A stretch of DNA of 64,000 nucleotides from Sphingobium estronivorans (lineage in GTDB: Bacteria; Pseudomonadota; Alphaproteobacteria; Sphingomonadales; Sphingomonadaceae), in NCBI RefSeq assembly GCF_008692605.1, contig NZ_LFCT01000017.1:1-64000 (forward strand), read 5' to 3'. Of the stretch, positions 1 through 9,173 are shown piece by piece. The position numbers and the translations under genes are program-made. The notes beneath the pieces were generated by a model that did not search any database, was not told where the DNA came from, and worked only from the letters and a program-made list of their open reading frames with translations. Every line of letters starts with the position of its first letter. Within the stretch, counting starts at the first letter, position 1.

Positions 1-74
1 CCGGCTTGCGCTGGGCAGGCCGCGCCTATAGCAGCGGCTTTCCAGACATGGCAAGCGCCAATTGCCGGAAATTT
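1..74. other. window edge, no gene recognised
   Basis: These bases lie downstream of the leftward nadK gene. I see no convincing coding region, tRNA or terminator in them. The rightward reading frame that crosses this stretch continues as antisense of nadK and is not credible. Confidence 0.4.
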
Positions 75-851
75 TCAGGCGATGAACTGTTCCGCCGCGA
101 TCCGGTCATCCAGCGTATGTTCGGGGTCGAACAGCAGCGTCAGCGGCGTCGCACGGTCGATCTTCACCTCGACCTGCGCGATGTCGCGCACTTCGCGCTG
201 GTCTGCCACGGCGCTGACCGGGCGCTTCACCGGATCGAGCACGGTGAACTGAATGGCCGTATTTTCCGGCAGGATCGCCCCCCGCCAGCGCCGGGGACGA
301 AAGGGGCTGATCGGCGTCAGCGCCACCAGTGCCGACCCCAAAGGCAGGATCGGTCCGTGCGCCGACAGATTATAGGCGGTCGATCCCGCCGGCGTCGCCA
401 CCAACACCCCGTCGCACACCAGTTCCGGCAAGACGGCGCGGTCGTTGACCTTCACCTCCAGCTTGGCCGTCTGGCGCGTTTCGCGCAGCAGAGATACTTC
501 GTTGATCGCGGGAATGGAGAAGCGTTCGCCATCCACCGTATCGACATTCATGCGCAGTGGATTGACCTTGAACGCCTTGGCAGCCTCGATCCGCTGTTCC
601 AGCCGCTCCAACCGCCATTCATTCATCAGGAAGCCCACGGTTCCCAGGTTCATCCCGAACACCGGCAGGATGCGCCGCCCTTCCAGCATGGAGTGCAGCG
701 TCTGGAGCATGAAGCCGTCGCCGCCCAGCGCGATGATCATGTCCGCCTGTTCGACCGGCACGAAATCATAGGCTGCGCGCAGCCTTTCCTCTGCCGCCTT
801 TGCGGCCGGAGTGGGGGAGGCGACCAGAGCGCGCCGAACTTCGTCCGTCAT
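75..851 (-). CDS. nadK: NAD kinase
   Basis: This 258-residue protein should phosphorylate NAD to NADP with ATP in the cytosol. The sequence shows the family signature GGDG at residues 43-46, the NE pair at 117-118, and the conserved stretch GVLVATPAGSTAY at 148-160, followed by the LSAHGPILP segment. Its length is typical of the short proteobacterial enzymes. Its start codon overlaps the stop of moaA by four bases (ATGA), so the two are probably co-transcribed and translationally coupled. No cofactor logic obviously links NADP synthesis to molybdopterin synthesis, so this is most likely a housekeeping pairing. Confidence 0.95.
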   Translation of the reverse strand: MTDEVRRALVASPTPAAKAAEERLRAAYDFVPVEQADMIIALGGDGFMLQTLHSMLEGRRILPVFGMNLGTVGFLMNEWRLERLEQRIEAAKAFKVNPLRMNVDTVDGERFSIPAINEVSLLRETRQTAKLEVKVNDRAVLPELVCDGVLVATPAGSTAYNLSAHGPILPLGSALVALTPISPFRPRRWRGAILPENTAIQFTVLDPVKRPVSAVADQREVRDIAQVEVKIDRATPLTLLFDPEHTLDDRIAAEQFIA

Positions 852-1858
852 CCTCCGGTCACGCTCATATGCCGCTGCACCGCGGCCGAGACGCCCGGCC
901 CGATGCGGAAATCATGGCGCGCGGGCTTCAACCGCAGGGCGCGGTCGATCAACGGTTCCACGGCGGCCAACCCGCCCTCGCGCAAGGCGGTCTTGAGGTC
1001 GACATGATCCTCATGGCCCAGACACATGAAGATCTTGCCCTCGCAGGTCATGCGCATCCGATTGCAGTCGGAACAGAAATTGTGGGTCAGCGGCGTTATC
1101 AGTCCCAGGCGCACTTTCAGCCCCTGGACGGCATGATAGCGTGCAGGTCCCCCTGTGCGGTGCGCGACAGGGGACAGTGCATGGTGCCGGCGGATCGATT
1201 CGGCCACCTGCGTCAGCGGCAGATAATGATCCGTCCGATCCTCCCCGGTTTCGCCCAGCGGCATCGTCTCGATCAGCGTCAGGTCGAAACCCTGACGATC
1301 GCACCAATGCAGCATCGGCAGGATTTCATCCTCGTTGACGCCACGGAGCGCGACCATGTTGATCTTGACCGAGAGGCCCGCCGCCCGCGCCGCGTCCAGG
1401 CCGTCGATCACAGCCCGTACATCGCCACCCCGCGTCACATCGGCGAAACGATCAGGATCGCGGCTGTCCAGGCTGACATTGATCCGCCGGACGCCCGCAT
1501 CGGTCAGCGCCTGCGCATGCTGCGCCAGCCGCGTGCCGTTGGTGGTCAGCGTCACCTCGTCCAGTCCGCCGCCCAGATGGCGCCCGATCCGGTGCACCAG
1601 ATCGACAATATCCCGCCGCACCAGCGGTTCGCCGCCGGTCAGCCTGATCCGCCGGACGCCCCGCGATATGAAAAGATCGGCCAGCAGCGCGATCTCCTCC
1701 AGCGTCAGTACCTGATTCTTCGGCAGGAACTGCATCCGCTCCGCCATGCAGTAGCGACAGCGCAGGTCGCAGCGATCCGTCACCGAAATCCGCAAATAGC
1801 TGATCCGGCGGCCGAATGCATCGGTCAACGCCGTGCGCGCAGGATCGACCATATCCAT
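848..1858 (-). CDS. moaA: GTP 3',8-cyclase (molybdenum cofactor synthesis)
   Basis: This 336-residue radical SAM enzyme catalyses the first step of molybdenum cofactor synthesis from GTP, together with MoaC. The N-terminal [4Fe-4S] motif CxxxCxxC is at Cys30, Cys34 and Cys37, and the second cluster ligands are Cys262, Cys265 and Cys279. The SAM-binding TGGEP motif is at about residues 74-78. The protein ends near GG, the conserved MoaA C-terminus. No other moa genes are in the window, so the pathway is dispersed. It is the first gene of a moaA-nadK pair, divergent from the EAL protein gene. Confidence 0.95.
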   Translation of the reverse strand: MDMVDPARTALTDAFGRRISYLRISVTDRCDLRCRYCMAERMQFLPKNQVLTLEEIALLADLFISRGVRRIRLTGGEPLVRRDIVDLVHRIGRHLGGGLDEVTLTTNGTRLAQHAQALTDAGVRRINVSLDSRDPDRFADVTRGGDVRAVIDGLDAARAAGLSVKINMVALRGVNEDEILPMLHWCDRQGFDLTLIETMPLGETGEDRTDHYLPLTQVAESIRRHHALSPVAHRTGGPARYHAVQGLKVRLGLITPLTHNFCSDCNRMRMTCEGKIFMCLGHEDHVDLKTALREGGLAAVEPLIDRALRLKPARHDFRIGPGVSAAVQRHMSVTGG

Positions 1859-1908
1859 ATTTCCTAGCTAGGCCATGGACCTGCGCCATGCAAGGGCACC
1901 GGGGCCCT

Positions 1909-1941
1909 GTTGCAGTCCGGTTGCAGCCCGGTTGCAGCAAC
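1909..1941. repeat. three 11-bp tandem repeats between moaA and the EAL gene
   Basis: Three adjacent copies of an 11-base unit, GTTGCAGtCCG, GTTGCAGcCCG and GTTGCAGcaac, sit between the divergent moaA and EAL protein genes. The period is close to one helical turn, which would suit stacked binding of a regulator on one DNA face. The regulatory role is inference. Confidence 0.5.
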
Positions 1942-2006
1942 GTGAACAGGTCGGTAACCGATATAAGGTAGGAAGGGGCAATGGACCGTCCCCCAAGGAG
2001 CATCAT

Positions 2007-4019
2007 GTGAGCGGTGAAACCGCACTGGACGGACAGCGCAGCCTTTTCATCCTGTCTTCGGGCGACCGCGACGGTCTGTCCCATGCCGCGCGGCAGGCGG
2101 GCTGGCGCGTGATGGCGGCCCGGCGGCCTGCCGATGCCGCGCAGCGTTTCCTGCACAGCGATGCCCAGATCGCCCTGATCGACATCCGCGGCGCCCGCAA
2201 CGGCGGTGCAAGGCTGATCGCAGCCATGACCCCCGTGGTCGATGCCGGCGGCGGGGCGTTGATCGCGCTGGTCGACAGGCGCGAAATGGCCGATGTGCCG
2301 TTGTGGCTGGAGGCGGGCGCCACCCATTATCTTGCCGCGCCTTTTTCCCCGGATGAACTGCGCGCCACCCTCGCGTCCGCACAGCGGCTGGTCGACCGGC
2401 TCGTCGGCGGCGTGACGCACAGCCGCCGCGCTCAGCGGATTCGTCGCGGCGATGCGCTGTTCTGGGAGAGGGAAGGGAACGCCATCCGCCTCAGCGACAG
2501 CCTGGCTCGCCATCTGGGCCTCGACAGTCAGCGCATCGGACCGGCGCGCTTCATCCGTCGCCTGCCGCGTTCCGAACGCCGCTCGGTCATCGCGGCGCTG
2601 CGCGGCATGATGCGCAGCGGGCGCCCGGAAGCCTTCGCCCATGCCGCGTCCGGTCGTCCCGGCGACAGGCTGGTCCACCATCTGCGCCTGATCGACGGCG
2701 TGGTCGCGGCGGATGTGGAGTGGCTGTCCGATGCCCACGGTCATGACGCGACCGGCCGGGACGACCTGACCGGCCTGCGCTCGCGCCAGGCTGCGCTCGA
2801 CTGGCTGGACCAGCGCAAGGGACTGGCAACCACGGTGCTGCTGCTTTCGATCAGCCAGTTCGACCGGATGAACGCGGCCTATGGCCAGGTTGTGGGCGAC
2901 GCGCTGCTGGGCCGCATCGCCCGCCGGATCGAGCGGATGACCGTCGACGTGGCGACCGGCGCCATCGCCGCGCGGATCGCGGGCACGGAATTTCTCATCG
3001 GCCTGACCGGTGAAGCCGCCGCCGCCGACCGCGCCACCTTCCTCGCGCGCCAGTTGATCGGCGCCATCGGCCGTCCGTTCAGCGCGGGCGACCATCTGAT
3101 TCGCCTCACCGCGCGCTGCGGCATTGCCCAGTCGCGCCCCGACGACGACGCCACCCATCTTATCCGTCGTGCTGGAACCGCTCTGGCCGATGCGCGGCAG
3201 GGCGGCGGGGAGGGCATCCGCATCTTCTCCGCTGAAAAGCGCAGCCGTCAGGTCGATGCGGACCAGCTTGAAACCGATCTGCGTCTGGCGCTTCACCGGG
3301 GTGAGATCGGCATCGTGTTCCAGCCGCAATATCCGGTCGACAGCGAGCATATGACGGGGGTGGAGGCGCTCGCCCGCTGGAACCACCCGCAATATGGGGC
3401 GCTGGGCGCGGGCATGCTGTTCGCGACGGCGGAGCGTTCCGACTATATGCTGCCGCTTTCGGCGCATATCCAGGCCGAAGCGTTGCGTCAGGCCGCCGCC
3501 TGGCCGCGTGCGCTGTCGCATCTGCGCCTGTCGATCAACGTCACGGCGGACGATATCGCCCAGCCCGGCTTCATGCCGCAATTTCTGAATCTGGTCGATA
3601 CCAGCGGCTTTCCTCGCTCGCGCCTGACGGTGGAGATCACCGAAAGCGGCCTGATCGAGGATGTGGACAATGCGACCGCGCTGCTCACCGCCTTGCGCGC
3701 GGAGGGGCTGGCCGTCGCGGTGGACGATTTCGGCACCGGCTATTCCAGCCTTGCCTATCTGAAAAGCCTGCCGCTCGATTATCTGAAGATCGACAGCGGT
3801 CTGGCGCAGGACATTGCGGGCACCGCCCGCGACCGCATCATCGTGCGCGGGGTCATCCACATGGCGAAATCGCTCGGCCTCAGCGTCATCGCGGAGGGGG
3901 TGGAGACCGAACAGCAGCTCGATCTGCTGGCCCGGGAAGGCTGCGATTATTATCAGGGGTTCCTGCGCTCGGCGGGCGTGTCGTCCGCCGATCTCGTGGC
4001 GCTGGCGCTAAAGGCTTAG
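2007..4019 (+). CDS. receiver-like / degenerate GGDEF / EAL protein
   Basis: This protein is probably a cyclic-di-GMP phosphodiesterase. I chose the GTG at 2007, giving 670 residues, because AAGGAG lies six bases upstream; an ATG at 1875 would add 44 residues without a good ribosome site. Residues about 11-125 resemble a response-regulator fold. The GGDEF domain is degenerate, with AGTEF at about 325-329, so it is unlikely to make cyclic-di-GMP and may bind GTP or be structural. The EAL domain looks active: EALARW at about 452-457, EITES, and DDFGTGYSS at about 573. The gene end overlaps the convergent outer-membrane gene by 12 bases. Confidence 0.9.
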   Translation: MSGETALDGQRSLFILSSGDRDGLSHAARQAGWRVMAARRPADAAQRFLHSDAQIALIDIRGARNGGARLIAAMTPVVDAGGGALIALVDRREMADVPLWLEAGATHYLAAPFSPDELRATLASAQRLVDRLVGGVTHSRRAQRIRRGDALFWEREGNAIRLSDSLARHLGLDSQRIGPARFIRRLPRSERRSVIAALRGMMRSGRPEAFAHAASGRPGDRLVHHLRLIDGVVAADVEWLSDAHGHDATGRDDLTGLRSRQAALDWLDQRKGLATTVLLLSISQFDRMNAAYGQVVGDALLGRIARRIERMTVDVATGAIAARIAGTEFLIGLTGEAAAADRATFLARQLIGAIGRPFSAGDHLIRLTARCGIAQSRPDDDATHLIRRAGTALADARQGGGEGIRIFSAEKRSRQVDADQLETDLRLALHRGEIGIVFQPQYPVDSEHMTGVEALARWNHPQYGALGAGMLFATAERSDYMLPLSAHIQAEALRQAAAWPRALSHLRLSINVTADDIAQPGFMPQFLNLVDTSGFPRSRLTVEITESGLIEDVDNATALLTALRAEGLAVAVDDFGTGYSSLAYLKSLPLDYLKIDSGLAQDIAGTARDRIIVRGVIHMAKSLGLSVIAEGVETEQQLDLLAREGCDYYQGFLRSAGVSSADLVALALKA

Positions 4020-4754
4020 GCCGATCCGCCCGATCAGGCTGGCCCCGGCATGACGGCTCGTCGGACCGTCGATGCTGCTGTTGGCATAGCGCAATCCGGC
4101 GAACCAGCGCCCTTTCAGATAATCGACGCTGACGCCATGGTCCCAATAGCTGCCATCCGGCCGCAATCGCGCGGCCCGGGCCGGATCGCGAACGTCCCCC
4201 GAAGACCGGCCGACCCGCGCCGAAACGGTGAAAGGCGTTCCCGGTACTCCTGCCGCCACCGACGCCGACAGATAGAGATTATCCCCGCCAATGGACGATT
4301 GTCGGGGTGCATAGCTGCCATTGAGATCAACGCTGGCCGGGCCAATCAGAAATCCCGCACCGACGCCCATTTCACCATAGCCCTGCCCGGACGCGCCCGG
4401 AAACAGATGGTAGCGTCCCTCAGCGGACAGCCGCCATCCACCGATCTGCCGCGCAAAGGTCGCGCCCAGATCGACTGCGGCATCCGCGCCGCCATGCCGG
4501 TCGCTTCCCCATAGCGAAACCGCTGTACCATCCAGGCTCAGGCCCTGCGCCACCGGCACTGAAAGGGTTCCGCGCAGCACCGGATCGCCATCGCTCCAAC
4601 TCAGGCCCCGGCGTCGCTCGTCGCTCGCGACCTCGACCGTCGCAGAAACCCCGTCAGCATATTGGGCCAGGGCGGGACCGGCGCTGGCGCAACCCATCAG
4701 GGCGCATGCCAGCGCCAGCTTTTTCTCAGTTCGAGGCAAGATTACGGACCGCAT
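4008..4754 (-). CDS. TorF-like putative porin or beta-barrel protein
   Basis: This is a secreted protein, probably an outer-membrane beta barrel, of 248 residues from the ATG at 4754; a TTG at 4793 would add 13. It has a signal peptide ending near GPALAQ, then alternating polar and hydrophobic strands and a terminal aromatic-poor strand ending IGLSL. The early segment with SDERRRGLSWSDGDPVLRG resembles the putative porins annotated TorF or gcw_chp in alphaproteobacteria. The start overlaps the end of the upstream small secreted protein by about 28 bases, indicating coupling. Substrate is unknown. Confidence 0.65.
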   Translation of the reverse strand: MRSVILPRTEKKLALACALMGCASAGPALAQYADGVSATVEVASDERRRGLSWSDGDPVLRGTLSVPVAQGLSLDGTAVSLWGSDRHGGADAAVDLGATFARQIGGWRLSAEGRYHLFPGASGQGYGEMGVGAGFLIGPASVDLNGSYAPRQSSIGGDNLYLSASVAAGVPGTPFTVSARVGRSSGDVRDPARAARLRPDGSYWDHGVSVDYLKGRWFAGLRYANSSIDGPTSRHAGASLIGRIGLSL

Positions 4755-5136
4755 CGAGTTCAGCCAGAAGCGGCGCCCGGTCCGTCTCCGCAACCGAGAT
4801 CAGATGGTCGCGGATCGCGCGCTCATGCTGCGTCAGATTGCGTTCGCCCGACTGACGCCCCGGCGTGCAGGCGCCATGCTCGCTGCCGGAAAACTGCCTG
4901 TCGCTCGAAACAGTGCGGCTCAGCGCAGGCGCATGGCTGAGCGCGCGGTCGACCATGACGGTCGCGGTCCACTGGCACCGTTGCATGTCCATCCGGTTGG
5001 GGGTCTTGGCGCCCACGGTCTTGGTGCGGATTTCCGTCCGTGCGCTGTAGATGGCCTGCACGGGCGTGCCACGATGATCGATCTGGACGCTGTGCGTCGC
5101 GGTTGCGGTCGCCAGCGCGATAAGGGTCAAACTCAT
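4726..5136 (-). CDS. small secreted protein, unknown function
   Basis: I do not recognise this 136-residue protein. It starts with a short hydrophobic stretch (MSLTLIALATATATHS) that could be a signal peptide, and an AGGAG lies about nine bases upstream of the ATG. The mature part is polar with two Cys (MQRCQW and HGACTPG) that could form a disulfide in the periplasm, and an acidic helical tail ending VRNLASN. It is the upstream partner of the TorF-like porin gene, with overlapping ends, so both may act in the envelope. The two-gene order is the only functional clue. Confidence 0.6.
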   Translation of the reverse strand: MSLTLIALATATATHSVQIDHRGTPVQAIYSARTEIRTKTVGAKTPNRMDMQRCQWTATVMVDRALSHAPALSRTVSSDRQFSGSEHGACTPGRQSGERNLTQHERAIRDHLISVAETDRAPLLAELDAVRNLASN

Positions 5137-5251
5137 GCAAAAATTCTCCTGCTCGACGCCGGACTTTGCTGCCCGGTCATCGCGGCAGGATGTAGGTTGC
5201 GACTGTTGCTGACATTTTTCTGCGGCATGACAAAGAGTGCTGGCGACGGAA

Positions 5252-8200
5252 CTAGCCCGCCGCCTTCGCCAGTCCCTTCGACAATTGCAGCGCGCCGTTC
5301 AGCCGCGCTGCCGGATCGGCCCAGGCCCGGTTCACCACGACCTTGCTGTCGGGCCGCAGTCGCGCGACGCCATTCAACCGCTGAATATAGGCCACCAGCG
5401 CTTCGGGCCGGGGGAAGCGATCCTCGAAGAAGCTGACCAGCGCGCCCTTGGCGCCCACGTCGATCTTGGAGATATTGGCGGTGAGGCAATTCTGCTTGAT
5501 CTCGATGATCTTGAACAGATTTTGCGTCGGCGCGGGCAGCTTGCCGAAGCGGTCGATCAGTTCGGCGGCAAAGGCCTCCAGCCCCTGCCGGTCCTCGACC
5601 TCGTTCAAGCGCCGGTACAACCCCATGCGCAGGTCGAGATCGGGCACATAGTCCTCCGGGATCAGGATCGGCGCGTCCACGCTGATCTGCGGCGAGAAGC
5701 TGTCGCGCTTCTCGATCCCCGCGCCACCTGCCTTGGCCTCCAGGATCGCATCCTCCAGCATCGACTGGTAGAGTTCGAAGCCGACCTCCTTGATATGGCC
5801 CGACTGCTCGTCCCCGACCAGATTGCCCGCGCCGCGAATGTCGAGGTCGTGGCTGGCCAACTGGAACCCGGCGCCCAGCGTATCCAGATCGGACAACACT
5901 TTCAGCCGCTTCTCGGCGGTCTCGGTGATGATCCTGTTCGCGGGCGTCGTGAAATAGGCATAGGCCCGCGCCTTCGATCGCCCGACGCGCCCGCGAAGCT
6001 GGTACAACTGCGCCAGCCCAAAGCGATCCGCCCGATGGATGATCAGCGTATTGGCCGAAGGAATGTCGAGGCCACTCTCAACAATCGTGGTCGACAGCAG
6101 CACATCGTAACGCTTGTCGTAGAAGGCCGACATGCGCTCCTCGACCTCGGTCGCGCTCATCTGGCCGTGAGCAACGATGGGCTTCACCTCCGGCACTTCG
6201 GTGCGCAGGAACTCCTCCACCTCGGTCAGATCGGCGATGCGCGGCACCACGAAGAAGCTCTGCCCGCCCCGATAATGCTCGCGGAGCAGCGCCTCGCGGA
6301 TCACTACGCCATCCCAGGGCATGATGTAGGTCCGCACCGCCAGACGATCGACCGGCGGAGTCTGAATGACGGACAGTTCGCGAAGCCCCGACATCGCCAT
6401 TTGCAACGTCCGGGGAATGGGCGTCGCCGTCAGCGTCAGCACATGCACATCGGTCTTGAGGCTCTTCAGCCGCTCCTTGTGCGTCACGCCGAACCGCTGT
6501 TCCTCGTCAACAATGACGAGGCCCAACCGCTTGAACTCCAGCCCCTTGGCCAGCAGCGCATGGGTGCCGACCACAATATCGATGGTCCCATCGGCCAGCC
6601 CGGCCTTGACGGCCTTGGCCTCCTTATCCGGCACTAGCCGCGACAGGCGCCCGATATTCACCGGAAAGCCCCGGAAGCGCTCCTCGAAATTCATATGATG
6701 CTGCCGGGCGAGCAGGGTGGTCGGGCAGATCACCACCACCTGCATCCCCGCCATCGCCGCCACGAAAGCAGCGCGCAGGGCGACCTCCGTCTTGCCGAAG
6801 CCCACATCGCCGCACACCAGCCGGTCCATCGGCCGCCCGGCGCCCAGATCCTCGACCACGTCCATGATGGCGCGGTCCTGATCCTCGGTTTCCTGATAGG
6901 GGAAGCGGTCCACGAACGCCGGATAGCCCGCGCTGTCCGGCTCGGCCACCGTAGCCGCCCGAAGCGCCCGCTCCGCCGCCGTCTTGAGCAATTCCCCCGC
7001 AATCTCGCGGATGCGCTCCTTCATTCGCGCCTTGCGCCGCTGCCACGCCTCGCCGCTCAGCTTGTCGAGGCTCACGCCTTCGCTGTCGGACCCATAGCGG
7101 GAGAGAACCTCCAGATTCTCCACCGGCACATACAGCTTGTCGCCGCCCGCATATTCTAGCGCCACGCAGTCATGCGCCGCCTTGGCGACCGGAATCTGCG
7201 TCAGCCCCTCATAGCGGCCAATGCCATGGTCCATATGCACGACCAGATCGCCCGGTGAGAGCGTCGCCAGCTCTTGCAGGAACGCGTCGGCATTTTTCTT
7301 CCGCTTCGCACGCCGCACCAGCCGGTCGCCCAGCATATCCTGCTCGGTCAGCACCGCCACATCGGGCGCGGTAAAGCCATGGTCGAGCGGCAACACGGTC
7401 AGCACCGTGCTGCCGCCGGCCGCTATCCCCAAAGCCTCCTGCCAGCTATCCGCCGCCGCAATCCGCTTCAGCCCATGATCGGCCAGCAGCCCCGAAAGCC
7501 GCTCCCGCGCGCCCCCGGAATAGCTGGCGATGACCACCTTCTTCTTCGCCCGCTGGAGCGACGCGATATGCTTGCCCACCGCCTCATAGACATTGGCGTT
7601 CTGCGCCCGCTCCGGCGCGAAATCACGCGGCCCATCGACGGCGAAATCCAGAACGGAGGCGCTCTCCGGCTCATGAAAAGGCGTCGTCTCATGCATCGGC
7701 CATTCGCGGACAGTCGCTGTCCACTCATCGGCGTCCAGATAGAGCGCCTTCGGTTCCAGCGGCCGATATGCCCCCGGATCGGAGGACTTCGCCTGCACGC
7801 GGTTGGCATGATAGTCCCGGATCGCTTCGAACCGCGCCTCGGCCGCGCCCGCCACGCCATGGTCCAGCACGACCAGCGTATCGTCGCCCAGATGCTCGGT
7901 CATCGGCACCAGCCGTTCCTCGAACAGCGGCAGCCAATGCTCCATGCCGGCCAAGCGCCGGCCGTCGCTCACCGCCTGATAGAGCGGGTCGCCCGTCGCC
8001 GTCGCCCCGAACGTCTCGCGATAGCGCCCGCGAAAGCGCTTGATCGTTTCCTCGTCCAGCAAAGCCTCGGATGCGGGCAGCAGCGTGAAGCCCTCGACAC
8101 TGCCGCTGGTCCGCTGGTCGGCGGGGTCGAAACGCCGCACCGTCTCAATCTCATCCCCGAAGAAATCCAGCCGCAGCGGCTGTTCCTCGCCGCCGGGGAA

Positions 8201-8716
8201 CAGGTCGACAATGCCGCCACGAATGGCGAACTCGCCCCGGTCATGCACGGTGTCGGTGCGCACATAGCCATTGGCTTGCAACATATCGGCGAGCCGCGAA
8301 ATCGCGATCCGCTCCTTGGGCGCGAGCTTCGCGACCAGTTGCCTGACGCGGAACGGGGTGAGGGTCCGCTGCGTCAACGCATTGAGCGTGGTCAGGACGA
8401 GCTGCGGACCCTTGGGCTTGCCCTGAAGCGCATAAAGCCCTGCCAAGCGCGCCGAAGCCGTGCGCAGCGAAGGACTGGCGCGGTCATAGGGCAGGCAGTC
8501 CCAGGCGGGAATTTCGACAATCTCGATCTCCGGCGCGAAATAATGCGCCGTATCCGCGACCGCCCGCATGAGTTGCTCGTCGGGCGCGACGAACAGGGCG
8601 CGAGAAGGCGCCGCCCGGGCAATATCCGCCAGCAACCAGGGCTGAAACCCGGCCGGAACCCCGGAGAGGGTCATGGGTGCGGAGGCTTTGAGGATTTTCA
8701 GAAGATCGGTCATCAT
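5252..8716 (-). CDS. mfd: transcription-repair coupling factor
   Basis: This 1154-residue ATP-dependent translocase removes RNA polymerase stalled at lesions and recruits UvrA. Domains in order are the UvrB-like N-terminal region, the RNA polymerase interaction domain near the stretch HMDHGIGRYEGL, and two RecA-like helicase domains with the motif GDVGFGKTE and DEEQRFGV, followed by TATPIPRTL and the Mfd C-terminal domain. The length matches the family. It lies downstream of sdhE on the same strand with an 86-base gap that holds a CCTCCC/GGGAGG dyad. The start has two consecutive ATG codons, and either may be used. Confidence 0.97.
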   Translation of the reverse strand: MMTDLLKILKASAPMTLSGVPAGFQPWLLADIARAAPSRALFVAPDEQLMRAVADTAHYFAPEIEIVEIPAWDCLPYDRASPSLRTASARLAGLYALQGKPKGPQLVLTTLNALTQRTLTPFRVRQLVAKLAPKERIAISRLADMLQANGYVRTDTVHDRGEFAIRGGIVDLFPGGEEQPLRLDFFGDEIETVRRFDPADQRTSGSVEGFTLLPASEALLDEETIKRFRGRYRETFGATATGDPLYQAVSDGRRLAGMEHWLPLFEERLVPMTEHLGDDTLVVLDHGVAGAAEARFEAIRDYHANRVQAKSSDPGAYRPLEPKALYLDADEWTATVREWPMHETTPFHEPESASVLDFAVDGPRDFAPERAQNANVYEAVGKHIASLQRAKKKVVIASYSGGARERLSGLLADHGLKRIAAADSWQEALGIAAGGSTVLTVLPLDHGFTAPDVAVLTEQDMLGDRLVRRAKRKKNADAFLQELATLSPGDLVVHMDHGIGRYEGLTQIPVAKAAHDCVALEYAGGDKLYVPVENLEVLSRYGSDSEGVSLDKLSGEAWQRRKARMKERIREIAGELLKTAAERALRAATVAEPDSAGYPAFVDRFPYQETEDQDRAIMDVVEDLGAGRPMDRLVCGDVGFGKTEVALRAAFVAAMAGMQVVVICPTTLLARQHHMNFEERFRGFPVNIGRLSRLVPDKEAKAVKAGLADGTIDIVVGTHALLAKGLEFKRLGLVIVDEEQRFGVTHKERLKSLKTDVHVLTLTATPIPRTLQMAMSGLRELSVIQTPPVDRLAVRTYIMPWDGVVIREALLREHYRGGQSFFVVPRIADLTEVEEFLRTEVPEVKPIVAHGQMSATEVEERMSAFYDKRYDVLLSTTIVESGLDIPSANTLIIHRADRFGLAQLYQLRGRVGRSKARAYAYFTTPANRIITETAEKRLKVLSDLDTLGAGFQLASHDLDIRGAGNLVGDEQSGHIKEVGFELYQSMLEDAILEAKAGGAGIEKRDSFSPQISVDAPILIPEDYVPDLDLRMGLYRRLNEVEDRQGLEAFAAELIDRFGKLPAPTQNLFKIIEIKQNCLTANISKIDVGAKGALVSFFEDRFPRPEALVAYIQRLNGVARLRPDSKVVVNRAWADPAARLNGALQLSKGLAKAAG

Positions 8717-8728
8717 TCACTCTTCAAT

Positions 8729-8751
8729 CCTCCCATCGTGAGATAGGGAGG
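8729..8751. repeat. CCTCCC...GGGAGG dyad between sdhE and mfd
   Basis: A 6-bp inverted repeat (CCTCCC, then GGGAGG) with an 11-base loop lies in the gap between sdhE and mfd. It resembles the dyads at 49395-49423 and 53213-53242, so it may be a member of a dispersed palindromic family or a weak terminator or processing hairpin. Confidence 0.4.
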
Positions 8752-8802
8752 GGGACCAGCCGCAGGCGGGTGCAGGGAAATGCGCAAGGGTGGGAAGGGC
8801 GC

Positions 8803-9072
8803 TTATTTCTTCCCGATCTCCACAAAATCCATCTGCACAAACTTGTCCCACATCGGTCCGCGCCACTCATCCGGCAGCGGCAGCGTCCCCAGGGCCCAGG
8901 CCATGATGTCGGCATCCTGTTCTTCGATAAACCGTTCGAACCAATCGAGTTCCTCTTCGCCCCACCCGGCATGGTAACGGTCGAAATACCCGCCCACGGC
9001 GAGGTCCGCTTCCTTGATGCCACGATGCCAGGCCCGGAATTGCAGGCGGCGGATGCGGGGATCTTCGTTCAC
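8803..9072 (-). CDS. sdhE: FAD assembly factor for succinate dehydrogenase
   Basis: SdhE (SDHAF2 family) promotes covalent flavinylation of succinate dehydrogenase in the cytosol. I placed the start at the GTG at 9072, giving 89 residues, the usual length, with AAGGA seven bases upstream. The signature RxxxRAWHRGIKEADL near the N-terminus contains the conserved RGxxE core (here RGIKE) needed for flavinylation. An upstream ATG at 9162 would add 30 unrelated residues. The gene is divergent from recG and upstream of mfd; its target sdh genes are not in the window. Confidence 0.93.
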   Translation of the reverse strand: MNEDPRIRRLQFRAWHRGIKEADLAVGGYFDRYHAGWGEEELDWFERFIEEQDADIMAWALGTLPLPDEWRGPMWDKFVQMDFVEIGKK

Positions 9073-9130
9073 AATTTGTTCCTTAACCGGACATGCCAAA
9101 ACCGCCGATCGCCAAAATCCTATCGGATGT

Positions 9131-9159
9131 TTGAACCACCATCCCGGCTGGGCTACAGC
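9131..9159 (+). promoter_or_regulatory. possible recG promoter
   Basis: TTGAAC at 9131-9136 and TACAGC at 9154-9159 are 17 bases apart, a sigma-70-like arrangement upstream of recG. Transcription would start only about eight bases before the recG ATG, so the leader would be very short. The match is modest. Confidence 0.3.
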
Positions 9160-9173
9160 CATGGGCCATAACC

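Noticed and set aside
1452..3860. Leftward 802-codon open frame through the EAL gene and moaA
   Set aside because: The opposite-strand EAL protein and the moaA frame have clear motifs; this frame has none.
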